A stretch of DNA of 59,824 nucleotides from Gammaproteobacteria bacterium (GCA_026989015.1 JALSKD010000121.1:1-59824); one strand, 5' to 3'. Numbered from the stretch's first letter, positions 46,787 to 57,521 are shown. Notes: a model not told the origin generated them from the sequence alone. Numbers and translations: made by a program.

Positions 46787-48541
46787 ATGGCTGAGGCGCT
46801 CCCCCAGCAGCAAGCAGCGGCCTTGCCGGCATCCGACGGCGGCACCGCCACACCCGAAGTGCCGGCGGTGAATCCCGTCGATGCCTTTCTGCAATCCCAT
46901 ACCGTCCGCCATCTCGGCCGGCTGATCGGACTGGCCTTCGCCATCGCGCTGGGTGTGGTGGTGGCGCTGTGGATGACCGAACCCAACTATGCACCATTGT
47001 ACAGCGATGCCAGCGCACAGGACCTCAACGAGATTGCCAATGTACTGGACGCCGCCGGCATCGAATACAAGGTCGACAGTTCCAGCGGTGCCATCCTGGT
47101 GCCGCAGTCGAAGCTCCCGGAAGCCCGGCTCAAGCTGGCCGCCCAGGGGCTGCCGGGCAGCAGTTCCAAGGGCTTCGAGATGTTGCAGGAGGACCAGGGC
47201 TTCGGCACCAGTCAGTTCATGGAGTCGGCACGCTACAACCATGCGCTGGAAACCGAGCTGGCGCGCTCGGTGGAATCGATCCGCAGCGTGGAAAAGGCTC
47301 GGGTGCACCTGGCGCTGCCCAAACAGTCCATCTTCATCCGCAACCGTCAAAAGCCCAGCGCCTCGGTGGTGGTCAAGCTCTACGCCGGTCGCAGCCTGAG
47401 TCAGGCCCAGGTCGAGGCCATCGTCAATCTGGTGGCCGCCAGTGTGCCGATGATGGAACCCGAGCAGGTGACGGTGGTGGATCAGTTCGGACGCCTGCTC
47501 AGCAGCAAGAGCAATAACGAACTGGAGCAGACCAACAAGGAATTCGAATACACCCGCAAGCTGGAAAACACCTATGCCGAGCGCATCGTGCAGCTGCTGC
47601 AGCCCATCGTTGGCGAAGGCAAGGTCAACGCCGAGGTCTCGGCGGCGCTCGATTTCTCGCTGATTGAAACCACCCGCGAGGCCTATGACCCGGAGCGCAG
47701 CGTCATCCGCAGCGAAAAGATCAGCGAGCAGGAGAGCCGCGATCAGAATACCGCCATCGGCATCCCCGGTGCCTTGAGCAATCAGCCGCCCGGCGCGGGC
47801 ACCACGGATCCCGCGGCCACAGACGGCGCAGACAGCCCGGTCCTGCCGGCCAACCAGAGCCGCAGCGCGACGCGCAACTTCGAGGTGGACCGTACCATCA
47901 GCCACACCCGCAACCCGCGCGGCACCATCGAACGGTTGACGGTGGCCGTGGTGGTGGATTCGCCGGTCATCACCAGGGAAGACGGCAGCACCGAAGTGCA
48001 ACCCTGGAGCCAGGAACAGCTCAAGCAGTTCGAAACCCTGGTCAAGGAAACCATCGGCTACAAGGAAAGCCGGGGTGACTCGGTCAGCATCATCAATGCG
48101 CCCTTCGCGCCGGTGGTCGAGGAGATGCCTGAAGTGCCGATGTGGAAGCAGTTGCTGGGCGAGTCCTGGATCATCGATCTGGTCAAGCAGGTACTCGGTG
48201 CCATTGGTCTGCTGATCGTCTATATGATGTTCATCCGCCCCTTCCTGCGTTCGTTGAAACCCGAACCCCCGGAGCCAGCCGAGGCCCTGGAGGCGCCCGA
48301 AGGCGAGACTGCAAGTGGGGAACTGGCGGAACCCGGCGCGGGCGGCGGGGCAGGACCCGATGGCGCCACCGCAGTGGCCGAGGCGCTGATCCGTGAGGAC
48401 CCGAACAGTGCCGCTGCCATCATCCGCCGCAGTGACGCCACCCATGAACAGAAGATCGAGATGGCCCGCACCCTGGTGATGGACGACCCCGCACGGGTCG
48501 CCAATGTGATGAAGCAGTGGGTGGACGAGGATCAGGGCTGA
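46787..48541 (+). CDS. fliF: Flagellar MS-ring protein FliF
   Basis: 584-residue protein that forms the inner-membrane ring of the flagellar base. Two membrane helices (about 44-63 and 465-485) bracket a periplasmic region with the YscJ-type ring-building motif (YNHALETELARSVESI) and the FliF C domain. The cytoplasmic tail, needed for FliG binding, ends in the DDPARVANVMKQWVDED motif. Confidence 0.96.
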   Translation: MAEALPQQQAAALPASDGGTATPEVPAVNPVDAFLQSHTVRHLGRLIGLAFAIALGVVVALWMTEPNYAPLYSDASAQDLNEIANVLDAAGIEYKVDSSSGAILVPQSKLPEARLKLAAQGLPGSSSKGFEMLQEDQGFGTSQFMESARYNHALETELARSVESIRSVEKARVHLALPKQSIFIRNRQKPSASVVVKLYAGRSLSQAQVEAIVNLVAASVPMMEPEQVTVVDQFGRLLSSKSNNELEQTNKEFEYTRKLENTYAERIVQLLQPIVGEGKVNAEVSAALDFSLIETTREAYDPERSVIRSEKISEQESRDQNTAIGIPGALSNQPPGAGTTDPAATDGADSPVLPANQSRSATRNFEVDRTISHTRNPRGTIERLTVAVVVDSPVITREDGSTEVQPWSQEQLKQFETLVKETIGYKESRGDSVSIINAPFAPVVEEMPEVPMWKQLLGESWIIDLVKQVLGAIGLLIVYMMFIRPFLRSLKPEPPEPAEALEAPEGETASGELAEPGAGGGAGPDGATAVAEALIREDPNSAAAIIRRSDATHEQKIEMARTLVMDDPARVANVMKQWVDEDQG

Positions 48542-48566
48542 CGGCCCCGGAACCGAAGAGCAGACC

Positions 48567-49595
48567 ATGGCCGAAGAAGAAAACACCAGCACGGAACTGA
48601 CCGTTCCCAAGATGAGTGGCACCGAGAAGGCGGCGCTGCTGCTGCTGACACTCGGTGAGGACACTGCCGCCGAGGTGTTGCAGCACATGAATCCGAAACA
48701 GGTGCAGGCCATTGGTGCCACCATGGCATCGATGGACTCGGTTACCCGGCCGATGGTCGAGCATGTGCTCAATGATTTCCTCGAATGCCTTGAGACGCAG
48801 ACCGCGCTCGGCATCGGCAACGACAGCTACATCCGGGGCATGCTGGAAAAGGCCCTGGGCGACAAGGCCGGCAATGTCATCGACCGCATCCTGATGGGTT
48901 CCGGCAGCAACGGTCTGGAGGCGCTTAAATGGATGGACCCCAAATCCATCGCCGAGATCATCCGTCTCGAACACCCGCAGATCATCGCCATCGTGCTCTC
49001 CTACCTGGAACCGGAAAGCGCGGCCCAGGTGCTCAGCAACCTCCCGGAGAACACCCGCGCCGGCATTCTCATGCGCATTGCCACGCTGGAAGGGGTGCAG
49101 CCGGCGGCGGTCAAGGAGCTGGACCAGATCATGGAGAAATACTTCGCCGACAACGACAATGTGAAATCTTCCATGGTGGGCGGCGAGAAGACCGCCGCCG
49201 ACATCCTCAACTTCATGGACAGCTCCATCGAAGGCAAGGTCATGGAGCAGGTGCGTACCGAGAACGAAGAACTGGCGACGCGCATCGAGGACCTGATGTT
49301 CGTGTTCGACAACCTGCGCGACCTGGACGACCGCAGCATCCAGACCCTGTTGCGCGAAATCTCCACCGATCTGCTGACCCTGGCACTGAAGGGCGTGGAC
49401 GAGGAATTCCAGCAGAAATTCCTCAAGAACATGTCCTCCCGCGCCGCCGAGATGCTGGTCGAGGACATGGAAGCCAAGGGGCCGGTCAAGCTCAGCGAAG
49501 TGGAAGCAGCGCAGAAGGAAATCCTCAACATCGCCCGCCAGCTGGAGGAAGCCGGAGACATCGTGCTCGGCGGCGGTGGCGAGGAAATGGTCTAG
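48567..49595 (+). CDS. fliG: Flagellar motor switch protein FliG
   Basis: 342-residue rotor protein that interacts with the stator and transmits torque. The opening TEKAALLLLTLGEDTAAEVLQHM, the middle HPQIIAIVLSYLEPESAAQVL block and the C-terminal charged torque helix (DDRSIQTLLREIS) are all present. It lies between fliF and fliH in the normal order. Confidence 0.97.
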   Translation: MAEEENTSTELTVPKMSGTEKAALLLLTLGEDTAAEVLQHMNPKQVQAIGATMASMDSVTRPMVEHVLNDFLECLETQTALGIGNDSYIRGMLEKALGDKAGNVIDRILMGSGSNGLEALKWMDPKSIAEIIRLEHPQIIAIVLSYLEPESAAQVLSNLPENTRAGILMRIATLEGVQPAAVKELDQIMEKYFADNDNVKSSMVGGEKTAADILNFMDSSIEGKVMEQVRTENEELATRIEDLMFVFDNLRDLDDRSIQTLLREISTDLLTLALKGVDEEFQQKFLKNMSSRAAEMLVEDMEAKGPVKLSEVEAAQKEILNIARQLEEAGDIVLGGGGEEMV

Positions 49596-49604
49596 ACTCC
49601 ATAG

Positions 49605-50306
49605 ATGGCCCGGTCACCGATCATCCCCGCCGAAGACGCGGCCGCCGAAAAGTGGACGCCGCCCACTGTCAACGACGACGGCGCAGGCTTCTTCCGCCAC
49701 GAGGAACGGCAGGAGGAAGACAGCGAGGAGATCGAGCCGCCAGGGATACCCACCGCCGAGGAGATCGAGCGCTGGCGGGCCGAAGCCCAGCAGGAAGGCT
49801 ACGAACAGGGCTACCGCGAAGGCCTGGCCAAGGGTGAAGCCGAAGCGCGGCAGCACCTCGACGAGCAGGCGGCGCAACTGCGCGCGCTGTTCGATTTCTT
49901 CGAATCGCCGCTGCAACAGCTCAACGAAGAGGTCGAGAAGCAGCTCAATCTGCTGGCGGTGACCCTGGCCCAGCAACTGGTGCGGCGCGAGATCCGGGCC
50001 GAACCGGGCGAGATCATCGGCCTGATCCGCGAAGCGATCAAGCTGCTGCCCGCCAACTCGCGGCACATCCGCATCACCTTGCATCCCGAAGACGCCGAAC
50101 TGCTGCGTACCACCCTGTCGCTGGACAAGGGCGATGGCCCCGCTTGGCAACTGATCGAGGATCCGATGATCACCCGCGGCGGTTGCGAGATCCAGTCGGA
50201 GCAGTCGGTCATCAACCTGACCCTGGAAAACCGGCTGCAGGCGCTGGCCGCATCGGTGCTCGGTGGCGAACGCGAGGAGGATCGCCTTGAGCCACCCGCT
50301 GATTGA
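49605..50306 (+). CDS. fliH: Flagellar export apparatus regulator FliH
   Basis: 233-residue negative regulator and tether of the FliI ATPase. Its acidic N-terminus is followed by a helical [22 protein letters not shown]-like region with GxxxG spacing, a FliH hallmark, and the V-ATPase E-like C-terminal domain. It starts ten bases after fliG and its end overlaps the start of fliI by 20 bases. Confidence 0.92.
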   Translation: MARSPIIPAEDAAAEKWTPPTVNDDGAGFFRHEERQEEDSEEIEPPGIPTAEEIERWRAEAQQEGYEQGYREGLAKGEAEARQHLDEQAAQLRALFDFFESPLQQLNEEVEKQLNLLAVTLAQQLVRREIRAEPGEIIGLIREAIKLLPANSRHIRITLHPEDAELLRTTLSLDKGDGPAWQLIEDPMITRGGCEIQSEQSVINLTLENRLQALAASVLGGEREEDRLEPPAD

Positions 50307-51708
50307 TCGCGCCCGTGAAGACTGGCTGCGCGCGCTGCAACGCACCCAGCGCAGCTGCGATGCGGTATGCGGCAAACCCAGGGTCGAAGGCATACTCACC
50401 CGCATGGTGGGGCTGACGCTGGAAGCGGTGGGTTGCCAGGCCCCCATCGGCGCCCGTTGCGATGTGGTCACACCCACCGGCCAGCGGGTGGAGGCCGAGG
50501 TGGTCGGTTTCTCCGGTGACAAGCTCTACCTGATGCCGACCAGCGACATCCGCGGCCTGGTGCCCAATTCACGCGTGATCCCGACCAGCCAGTCCTCTGA
50601 GGTGAGGGTGGGGCCGGAACTGCTGGGCCGGGTCATCGACGGCCGTGGCCGCCCGCTGGACGGCAAGGGGCCGTTGCGCGCGCGCAAGTCCACCCCGCTG
50701 GAAGGCCGCGAGATCAACCCTCTGGGCCGGGAACCGATCCGAGAACCTTTGGATGTCGGCGTCCGCGCCATCAACGCACTGACGCCGATCGGTCGCGGCC
50801 AGCGCATGGGCCTGTTCGCCGGTTCTGGTGTCGGCAAGTCGGTGCTGCTGGGGATGATGACCCGTTACACCGATGCCGATGTGGTGGTGGTCGGGTTGAT
50901 CGGCGAGCGCGGCCGCGAAGTACGCGAATTCGTGCAGGAGATCCTCGGCGAGGAAGGATTGACCAAGTCGGTGGTGGTGGCGGCGCCGGCCGACGCCTCG
51001 CCACTGATGCGCATCCACGGCGCAATGCAGGCCACGGCCATTGCCGAGTACTATCGCGACCAGGGGAAGAATGTGCTGCTGCTGATGGATTCTCTGACCC
51101 GTTTCGCGCAGGCCCAGCGCGAGATCAGTCTCGCCATCGGCGAGCCGCCGGCCACCAAGGGCTATCCGCCCTCGGTGTTCGCCCGCCTGCCGCAACTGGT
51201 GGAGCGCGCCGGCAACGGCGATACCGCAGGTGGATCGATCACCGCCTTCTACACGGTGCTGGTCGAAGGCGATGACCACAATGACCCGATCGCCGATGCC
51301 GCGCGGGCCATCCTCGACGGACACATCGTTTTGTCGCGGCAACTGGCCGAATCCGGGCAATATCCGGCCATCGACATCGAAGCCTCCATCAGTCGGCTGG
51401 CACCACAGATCATGGGCCCAGAGCAACTGCAGCGGGTGCAGGCCTTCCGCAGGCTCTACAGCATCTACCAGCAGAACCGCGACCTGATCAGTGTCGGTGC
51501 CTACCAGCCGGGTACCGATGCGGAGATCGACCGCGCCATCCAGGCCCAGCCGCGGCTGATGGAGTTTCTCGCCCAGGACATGCAGCAGGCGGTTTCGCTG
51601 GCCGACAGCTACCAGCAGCTGCAGTTTCTCATCGACCCAATGCTGGCCGCGCCGACCGGCGCGGCATCCACACAGGGTCGTCCGGCGGCTGAAGGCAACG
51701 CTGCATGA
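50287..51708 (+). CDS. fliI: Flagellum-specific ATPase FliI
   Basis: Cytoplasmic ATPase of the flagellar type III export apparatus, related to F1-beta. The 473 residues include Walker A GSGVGKS (179-185), an ERGREVREF segment and Walker B with [18 protein letters not shown] choose TTG at 50287, because AGGAGG (50275-50280) is six bases before it and the protein then starts [10 protein letters not shown]; an in-frame GTG at 50263 has no such site. Overlap with fliH and fliJ suggests coupled translation. Confidence 0.93.
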   Translation: MSHPLIDRAREDWLRALQRTQRSCDAVCGKPRVEGILTRMVGLTLEAVGCQAPIGARCDVVTPTGQRVEAEVVGFSGDKLYLMPTSDIRGLVPNSRVIPTSQSSEVRVGPELLGRVIDGRGRPLDGKGPLRARKSTPLEGREINPLGREPIREPLDVGVRAINALTPIGRGQRMGLFAGSGVGKSVLLGMMTRYTDADVVVVGLIGERGREVREFVQEILGEEGLTKSVVVAAPADASPLMRIHGAMQATAIAEYYRDQGKNVLLLMDSLTRFAQAQREISLAIGEPPATKGYPPSVFARLPQLVERAGNGDTAGGSITAFYTVLVEGDDHNDPIADAARAILDGHIVLSRQLAESGQYPAIDIEASISRLAPQIMGPEQLQRVQAFRRLYSIYQQNRDLISVGAYQPGTDAEIDRAIQAQPRLMEFLAQDMQQAVSLADSYQQLQFLIDPMLAAPTGAASTQGRPAAEGNAA

Positions 51709-52148
51709 CCCGCATCCGCAAGCTTGCTCCGGTCGTCGATCATGTCGAGAAACTGGAGCAGGACGCGCTCAAGGCGGTGGCTTTCAGCCAGCAGCGTCTG
51801 CAGCAGCAGCAACAGCGTCTCGACCAGCTGATCGCCTACCGCGAGGAATATGCCGATCGCCACAGCAACGGCCCGGTGACCTATGGCGCCATGCAACTGC
51901 GCGAATTCCAGCGCTTCATGGCACAGCTGGACCAGACCATCGAACAGCAGCGCGAGGTGGTGCGGCTGGCCGAGCGTGAAGTGGAATTCAAGCGCCAGAA
52001 ATGGAAGATCACCCGCACCCGCAGCGATGCCATGCACAAGATGATCGAGCGCATCTCCGAGCAGGAACGCAAGCAGCTGCAGCAGCGCGAGCAAAAGGCG
52101 ATGGACGAGCACGCGCTGCGCCAGTCCGGGAAAAACGGCGAAGTCTGA
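51705..52148 (+). CDS. fliJ: Flagellar export chaperone FliJ
   Basis: 147-residue, almost wholly helical coiled-coil protein that sits on the FliI hexamer and helps energise export. The sequence is rich in Gln, Glu and Arg (e.g. [14 protein letters not shown]), as in other FliJ. It overlaps fliI by four bases (ATGA) and is followed by fliK after 61 bases. Confidence 0.9.
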   Translation: MTRIRKLAPVVDHVEKLEQDALKAVAFSQQRLQQQQQRLDQLIAYREEYADRHSNGPVTYGAMQLREFQRFMAQLDQTIEQQREVVRLAEREVEFKRQKWKITRTRSDAMHKMIERISEQERKQLQQREQKAMDEHALRQSGKNGEV

Positions 52149-52209
52149 GGTTGGCACGGATACTGCTGTACTCCACGCATCGGGGCCATTGCCTCCAACG
52201 GTGGAAGAC

Positions 52210-53670
52210 ATGACGACAGTATCGAGCACCCAACTGATCAGCCTGCTGCTGAACGCCGGCGGTGGCATGGATGCCCCGGCCCTGACGCTGGACCTGGAGC
52301 TTTCGGCAGGTGAATCCGGCAGAGCGCTGACCGATGGGTTACCGGCGGAACTGATGGAAGCCCTGACGGCAGAAGACGGTGGCGCCGAATTCCAGCAGCT
52401 GATGCAGCAGAAACTCGCCTCCAGTGAAGCGCCATCGGAGCCGGATCTGCAGCTCGACGACAGCGAAATATTCCCCATATTCAATGACCTGGAGTCATCC
52501 GAACCGTCCGCGGATGATGTGGCGCAGCAGACGCCGGACAGGGCGGTGAGCGTATCCGGGTCACCGGCAGAACCGCTGGAAGCCGGGGTTGCGGATGTCC
52601 CCCCACAGGCCCTCGCAGCGCCGGTGTCGATGCCGGTCGATGTGGATATGCGGTCGCTTCCGCGTGCGCTGGACGGCATGCCGCGTGAGATCCACCCCTT
52701 GCCACGCGTCCCGATGGCCGCGGAAGGGGGCACAGCCGTTGTGCAGGAGGACTCTGCCGAGGGCGAAGCCTTGCCGCCCGGGTGGCAAACCGCCTCCGCC
52801 GGCAAACCGCCCGCTGTGCACAATGCGGCGATCGACCCGGAACCACCGCTCCCTGCGGCAGAGACCGGGCGGAATGAACCCGTTCTGCCCGCCGCTATGG
52901 CCTCCCGGAAGCCCGCCGGCTCGGTGTTTCATGAACCGGCCCATACCGTTGAGGGAGAAGTGCCGGACGCCACCGGAACCGGGACCGCCGAGAAGAAGGG
53001 CGGGGCGGATGCGCCCGGGCGTCTGAAACAGGAGCTTGCCGAAGAACCAGCGGCATTCCGTGAAGCCGTGGCTGCGCGACCGAACGATGCCGTTCGCCAT
53101 GAGGCCGCGCCACAACGCACGGATGTCCCGCTGCCGCCGAGCGCGGCCATGCCGAGGCCGGCTGAAGGCGGCGATCGAGGAATGAACGAATTGCCGCCCG
53201 AGCTGCGGCAGATGACCCTGTCACCCCGTGCGGGCGAGCAGGCCTGGGGGCGGGAAATGGGAGAACGGGTCGGTTTTCTGCTGCACAACAACCTGAAACA
53301 GGCCGAGATTCGCCTCGACCCACCCCACCTCGGCAAGCTGGAGATACAGCTGCAGGTGCAGGACGACAAGGCGGTGGTCAACATCCACGCGCAGACCGCA
53401 CAGACCCGCGACCTGATCGACGGCTCCCTGATGCGCCTGCGCGACGCTTTGCAGGACGCCGGTTACAACCAGGTGGATGTGCAGGTATCGCAGCGTGATG
53501 CCTCGACGGGCCAGCAGGACAGCGGGCAACAGGGAGGTGGCCACGGGGGGTCCGGCGAGGGCGACGCGGTTGTGCCTTCGGCTTCCGAAGCCGCGGTTCA
53601 GGCCGCCGCGACCCGGCGGCACATCGAGCTCACCGCGCGCATGCTGGGCGGCATCGATACCTTCGCCTGA
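52210..53670 (+). CDS. fliK: Flagellar hook-length control protein FliK
   Basis: 486-residue secreted ruler and substrate-specificity switch. The first 320 residues are Pro/Ala/Glu-rich and disordered. The C-terminal Flg_hook domain (about 330-430) has the conserved QAEIRLDPPHLGKLEIQLQV core, followed by a Gly/Ser/Gln linker. I take the ATG at 52210 with GGTGGAAG before it, although in-frame GTG 52201 and TTG 52189 exist. It is the last flagellar gene here; fliL and fliM do not follow. Confidence 0.9.
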   Translation: MTTVSSTQLISLLLNAGGGMDAPALTLDLELSAGESGRALTDGLPAELMEALTAEDGGAEFQQLMQQKLASSEAPSEPDLQLDDSEIFPIFNDLESSEPSADDVAQQTPDRAVSVSGSPAEPLEAGVADVPPQALAAPVSMPVDVDMRSLPRALDGMPREIHPLPRVPMAAEGGTAVVQEDSAEGEALPPGWQTASAGKPPAVHNAAIDPEPPLPAAETGRNEPVLPAAMASRKPAGSVFHEPAHTVEGEVPDATGTGTAEKKGGADAPGRLKQELAEEPAAFREAVAARPNDAVRHEAAPQRTDVPLPPSAAMPRPAEGGDRGMNELPPELRQMTLSPRAGEQAWGREMGERVGFLLHNNLKQAEIRLDPPHLGKLEIQLQVQDDKAVVNIHAQTAQTRDLIDGSLMRLRDALQDAGYNQVDVQVSQRDASTGQQDSGQQGGGHGGSGEGDAVVPSASEAAVQAAATRRHIELTARMLGGIDTFA

Positions 53671-53676
53671 GTGGTC

Positions 53677-54672
53677 TCAATCCAGCGGAAAATGGCAGGC
53701 CACGGCATGCCCGTCGAGGCTGTCGCCGATCCGCGGTTTCTGCTCGGCGCACAACGGCTGGGCGCGTGGGCAGCGGGTACGGAACACGCAACCGGAAGGC
53801 GGATCCATCGGCGAGGGCAGATCGCCCTCGAGCAACTCGGTCTGTTTGTGCCGCTCTTTCTCCGGATCGGGGATCGGTACCGACGCGATCAGCGCCCGGG
53901 TATAGGGGTGCAGCGGGCGATCGTAGAGTTCCCGCGCCGGTGACACTTCGCAGACATTGCCCAGGTACAGCACCATGATGCGGGTGCTGATGTGCCGCAC
54001 CACGCTCAGATCATGGGCGATGAAGATCAGCGACAGCCCCATTTCCTTTTGCAGGTCCATCAGCAGATTGATGACCTGGGCCTGGATCGATACATCCAGC
54101 GCCGATACCGGTTCGTCACAGATGATCAGCTTCGGTTCCAGAATCAGTGCGCGGGCGATGCCAATCCGCTGGCACTGACCGCCGGAAAATTCATGGGGAT
54201 AACGGTTGATCTGGTTCGGCAACAGGCCGACCCGGTCCATCACCTGACGCACCCGTTCGGTGACCTGATGTTTCGGGGTCTTCGGGTGGTGAGTGATCAG
54301 GGGTTCGGCGATGATTTCGCGGATGGTCATCCGCGGGTTCAGCGAGGCCAGCGGGTCCTGGAAAATCATCTGCACATCGCGACGGATCAGCCGCAGTTTC
54401 TCTGGCCGGGCCTGCAGGATATCGGTGTCTCCCAGCCAGACGGCACTGCCACCACGGGCAGGGATCATGGAGATCACCGCCCGCGCCAGGGTGGATTTTC
54501 CGCAACCGGATTCACCGACGATGCCCAGGGTCTCGCCCGGATAGAGATCGAAGCTGACGCCGTCCACGGCCTTGAGCTGACGCGGCCGGGTCCAGGGCAG
54601 GCTGCCTTTCCTGCGGATGTCGAAGCTGACCTTGAGGTTGCGAACCGACAACAACGGATCTGGGCGGGTCAT
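53677..54672 (-). CDS. oppF: Oligopeptide ABC transporter ATP-binding protein OppF
   Basis: 331-residue ATPase with Walker A GESGCGKST (53-61), signature EFSGGQCQRIGIARAL and Walker B LIICDEPVSALD. The cysteine in SGGQCQR replaces the Q/R more commonly found. The C-terminal oligopeptide/dipeptide extension with cysteines (FRTRCPRAQPLC) is typical of Opp/Dpp ATPases. ATG at 54672 overlaps the oppD stop. It ends six bases from the convergent fliK stop. Confidence 0.92.
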   Translation of the reverse strand: MTRPDPLLSVRNLKVSFDIRRKGSLPWTRPRQLKAVDGVSFDLYPGETLGIVGESGCGKSTLARAVISMIPARGGSAVWLGDTDILQARPEKLRLIRRDVQMIFQDPLASLNPRMTIREIIAEPLITHHPKTPKHQVTERVRQVMDRVGLLPNQINRYPHEFSGGQCQRIGIARALILEPKLIICDEPVSALDVSIQAQVINLLMDLQKEMGLSLIFIAHDLSVVRHISTRIMVLYLGNVCEVSPARELYDRPLHPYTRALIASVPIPDPEKERHKQTELLEGDLPSPMDPPSGCVFRTRCPRAQPLCAEQKPRIGDSLDGHAVACHFPLD

Positions 54673-55637
54673 GCCAACTCCTCCGGGGCGCGCAGGCAGG
54701 CCCGCAGCCGGCCGTCGTTCATGGCTTCGAGCGGTGGTGCCTGGGTCCGGCAGCGTTCGGTGGCGAAGTCGCAGCGCGGTTCGAACGGGCAACCGGGTGG
54801 CGGGTTGAGCATGTTCGGCGGATTGCCGGGGATGGTCGCCAGTTGCGCACCGTCATGATCGATGCGCGGGATGGCGTGCAGCAGGCCACGGGTGTAGGGG
54901 TGGCTGGGGCGGTAGAACAGGTCATCGGTGGCGCCGTATTCCATTACCCGGCCACCGTAGAGCACCAGCATGTTGCGGCAGGATCCGGCAATGACGCCCA
55001 GATCGTGGGTGATCAGCAGGATCGCGGTGCCGAATTCCTGTTGCAGATCCTTCAGCAGGTCCATGATCTGCGCCTGTACCGTGACATCCAGCGCGGTGGT
55101 GGGTTCATCGGCGATCAGCAGTCTGGGCTTGCAGAGCAGGGCCATGGCGATCATCACTCGCTGCCGCATGCCGCCGGAAAATTCGTGGGGGTAGAGGTGC
55201 ACGCGGTTCCGCGCCTCCGGTATGCGTACCGCGTCCAGCATGCGAATGGACTCGTCCAGCGCGTCCCGTTGGCTCATGCCCTTGTGATGCATCAACACCT
55301 CGGTGAGTTGTCGGCTGACACGAAGATAGGGGTTCAGCGAGGTCATCGGATCCTGGAAGATCATCGCGATCTGCTCGGCACGGATACGGTTCATCTCCGG
55401 CTCCGGCAGGTTAAGGATCTCACGGCCGTCGTAGCGGATGCTGCCGCTGGCCGTACCGTTCTGTGCCAGCAGCCCCATCAGGGCAAATACCGTCTGGCTC
55501 TTGCCGCTGCCGGATTCACCGACGATGCCGAGCGTCTCGCCGGCCTCGACCGAAAAGCTGACGCCATTGACCGCATCGACGCGGCCGTCAAGGGTGTCGA
55601 AGGAAACCCTGAGATCGGATACCTCAAGCAAAGCCAT
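54669..55637 (-). CDS. oppD: Oligopeptide ABC transporter ATP-binding protein OppD
   Basis: 322-residue ATPase partner of OppF. Walker A GESGSGKS is at 40-47, the signature is [16 protein letters not shown] and Walker [13 protein letters not shown]. The C-terminal cluster [12 protein letters not shown] is the expected cysteine-bearing extension. One base separates it from oppC. Confidence 0.93.
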   Translation of the reverse strand: MALLEVSDLRVSFDTLDGRVDAVNGVSFSVEAGETLGIVGESGSGKSQTVFALMGLLAQNGTASGSIRYDGREILNLPEPEMNRIRAEQIAMIFQDPMTSLNPYLRVSRQLTEVLMHHKGMSQRDALDESIRMLDAVRIPEARNRVHLYPHEFSGGMRQRVMIAMALLCKPRLLIADEPTTALDVTVQAQIMDLLKDLQQEFGTAILLITHDLGVIAGSCRNMLVLYGGRVMEYGATDDLFYRPSHPYTRGLLHAIPRIDHDGAQLATIPGNPPNMLNPPPGCPFEPRCDFATERCRTQAPPLEAMNDGRLRACLRAPEELA

Positions 55638-55638
55638 G

Positions 55639-56565
55639 TCAGCGGTCCTTCGGGTCCAGCGCGTCGCGCAGACCGTCGCCGATGAAATAGAAGGACAGCA
55701 GCGTGACTACGAAAAAGCCCAGCGGGAACAGCAACTGCCACTCCATGCCATGCTGCAGGGTCTTGGTACCCTCGTTGATCAGTGCGCCCCAGGAGGTTTG
55801 CGGCTCCTGCACGCCAAGCCCAAGAAAGGAGATGAAGGATTCGGCCATGATCATGCCGGGTACCAGCAGCGTGGCATAGACCACCACGATGCCCAGTACA
55901 TTGGGTACGATATGACGGGTGACGATGGTCAGCGGCCGCACCCCGGTGGCCACCGCGGCTTCGATGAATTCCTTCTGCTTCAGCGACAGGGTCTGGCCGC
56001 GGATGATGCGCGACATGTCCAGCCACGACAGCAGGCCAATGCCGATGAAGATCATCACGATCGAGCGTCCGAACATCACCATCAGCAGGATCAGCACGAA
56101 CATGCCGGGGATCGCCAGCAGGATATCCACCAGGCGCATCATGAAACCGTCGATGCGGCCGCCGAGGTAGCCGGCGATGGCGCCGTAGAGGGTGCCGACG
56201 ACGACCGCGATCAGCGAGCCGATGAGGCCGACCATAAGCGAGATCTGGGTGCCCTGGATCACCCGCGAATAGAGATCGCGGCCCAGATCATCGGTGCCGA
56301 AATAATGGCCGTTTTCCAGGCTCGGTCGGCCCAGGGTGGCGACATCCTCGAGCACATCCCAATCGATGTCTTCGTAGTTCCAGGGGCTGATCCAGGGGCC
56401 GGCGATGGAGAACAATACCACCAGCGTCAGCACCACCAGCCCGGTCATCGCGGCCCTGTTCCGAAGGAAGCGATGCCGTGCATCGGCCCACAGCGAACGG
56501 CCCCGAACCTCGCTCTCGGCGAGGTTGTCGGCCAGCTTGCGGATTTTCTGCTTGTCGACGACCAT
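55639..56565 (-). CDS. oppC: Oligopeptide ABC transporter permease OppC
   Basis: 308-residue inner-membrane permease. The N-terminal segment LWADARHRFLRNRAAMTGL, the loop DDLGRDLYSRV and the EAA-like coupling motif around EAAVATGVRPLTIVTRHIVPN are standard for OppC. About six helices are predicted. It is three bases downstream of oppB. Confidence 0.94.
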   Translation of the reverse strand: MVVDKQKIRKLADNLAESEVRGRSLWADARHRFLRNRAAMTGLVVLTLVVLFSIAGPWISPWNYEDIDWDVLEDVATLGRPSLENGHYFGTDDLGRDLYSRVIQGTQISLMVGLIGSLIAVVVGTLYGAIAGYLGGRIDGFMMRLVDILLAIPGMFVLILLMVMFGRSIVMIFIGIGLLSWLDMSRIIRGQTLSLKQKEFIEAAVATGVRPLTIVTRHIVPNVLGIVVVYATLLVPGMIMAESFISFLGLGVQEPQTSWGALINEGTKTLQHGMEWQLLFPLGFFVVTLLSFYFIGDGLRDALDPKDR

Positions 56566-56568
56566 GAC

Positions 56569-57492
56569 TCAGTAGCGGATGCGCGGGTCGATCCAGGCGT
56601 AGAGGATCTCGACCAGCAGGTTGAACAGGATAGTCAGGCTCCCGACCAGGATGGTGACGCCCATGATCACCGAATAGTCACGGTTGAGGGCGGCATTGAC
56701 GAAGTGCTGACCGATGCCTCCGGTACTGAAGTACTGGTCGATGACCACCGAGCCGGTGACCATGCCGACGAAAGATAGGCCCAGAGAGGTGAGTACCGGC
56801 AACAGCGCCGGCTTCAGTGCATGGCGCAGGATGACCGTGCGTGACGGAAGCCCCTTGGCGCGGGCAGTGCGGATGAAATTCGAATTGAGCACTTCCAGCA
56901 TGGACGAGCGGGTGATGCGCGCGATGCTGGCCAGGTAACTGGTGGCCAGCGCGATCACCGGCATGATGATGTACTGCCACTGGCCGCCTTCCCATCCGCC
57001 GCCGGGCAGCCACTGCAGATAGACGGTGAACAACAGCACCAGCAGCGGCGCCATCACGAAGTTGGGCAGTACAGAACCAAGAATCGCGGTGCCGGTGGCC
57101 AGGTAATCGAGCCAGCTGTTGTGCTTCAATGCGGCGACGATGCCGAGGCCGACGCCGATCAGGGTCGCCACCACGAAGGACCAGAAGCCGTAGGTCAGGG
57201 TTACCGGAAAGCCGCTGGCAATCAGATCGTTGACGGTCTGGTCCTTGTACTTGAAGGAGGGACCGAAGTCGAAGTCGACGACGATGCGTTTCACATAGTT
57301 GTAGATCTGCACCGGCAACGGCTTGTCGAGATCGTACTTGGCCTCCAGATTGGCGAGCACTTCCGGAGGCAACTTGCGGTCGGCGGAGAAGGGTCCGCCC
57401 GGTGCCGCGTGCATCAGCAGGAAAGACAGGACGATGATGATCAGTATCGTCGGAATGGCGATGGCCAGCCGTCTCAGGATGAAAGTCAGCAT
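56569..57492 (-). CDS. oppB: Oligopeptide ABC transporter permease OppB
   Basis: 307-residue inner-membrane permease beginning MLTFILRRLAIAIPTILIII, a typical OppB start. The GGPFSADRKLPPEVLANLEAKY loop and the coupling motif with RTARAKGLPSRTVILRHALK are present. A 63-base gap with a hairpin separates it from oppA upstream. Confidence 0.94.
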   Translation of the reverse strand: MLTFILRRLAIAIPTILIIIVLSFLLMHAAPGGPFSADRKLPPEVLANLEAKYDLDKPLPVQIYNYVKRIVVDFDFGPSFKYKDQTVNDLIASGFPVTLTYGFWSFVVATLIGVGLGIVAALKHNSWLDYLATGTAILGSVLPNFVMAPLLVLLFTVYLQWLPGGGWEGGQWQYIIMPVIALATSYLASIARITRSSMLEVLNSNFIRTARAKGLPSRTVILRHALKPALLPVLTSLGLSFVGMVTGSVVIDQYFSTGGIGQHFVNAALNRDYSVIMGVTILVGSLTILFNLLVEILYAWIDPRIRY

Positions 57493-57521
57493 GTCGGGTC
57501 AGAGTGAATGAACGGCCTGAG

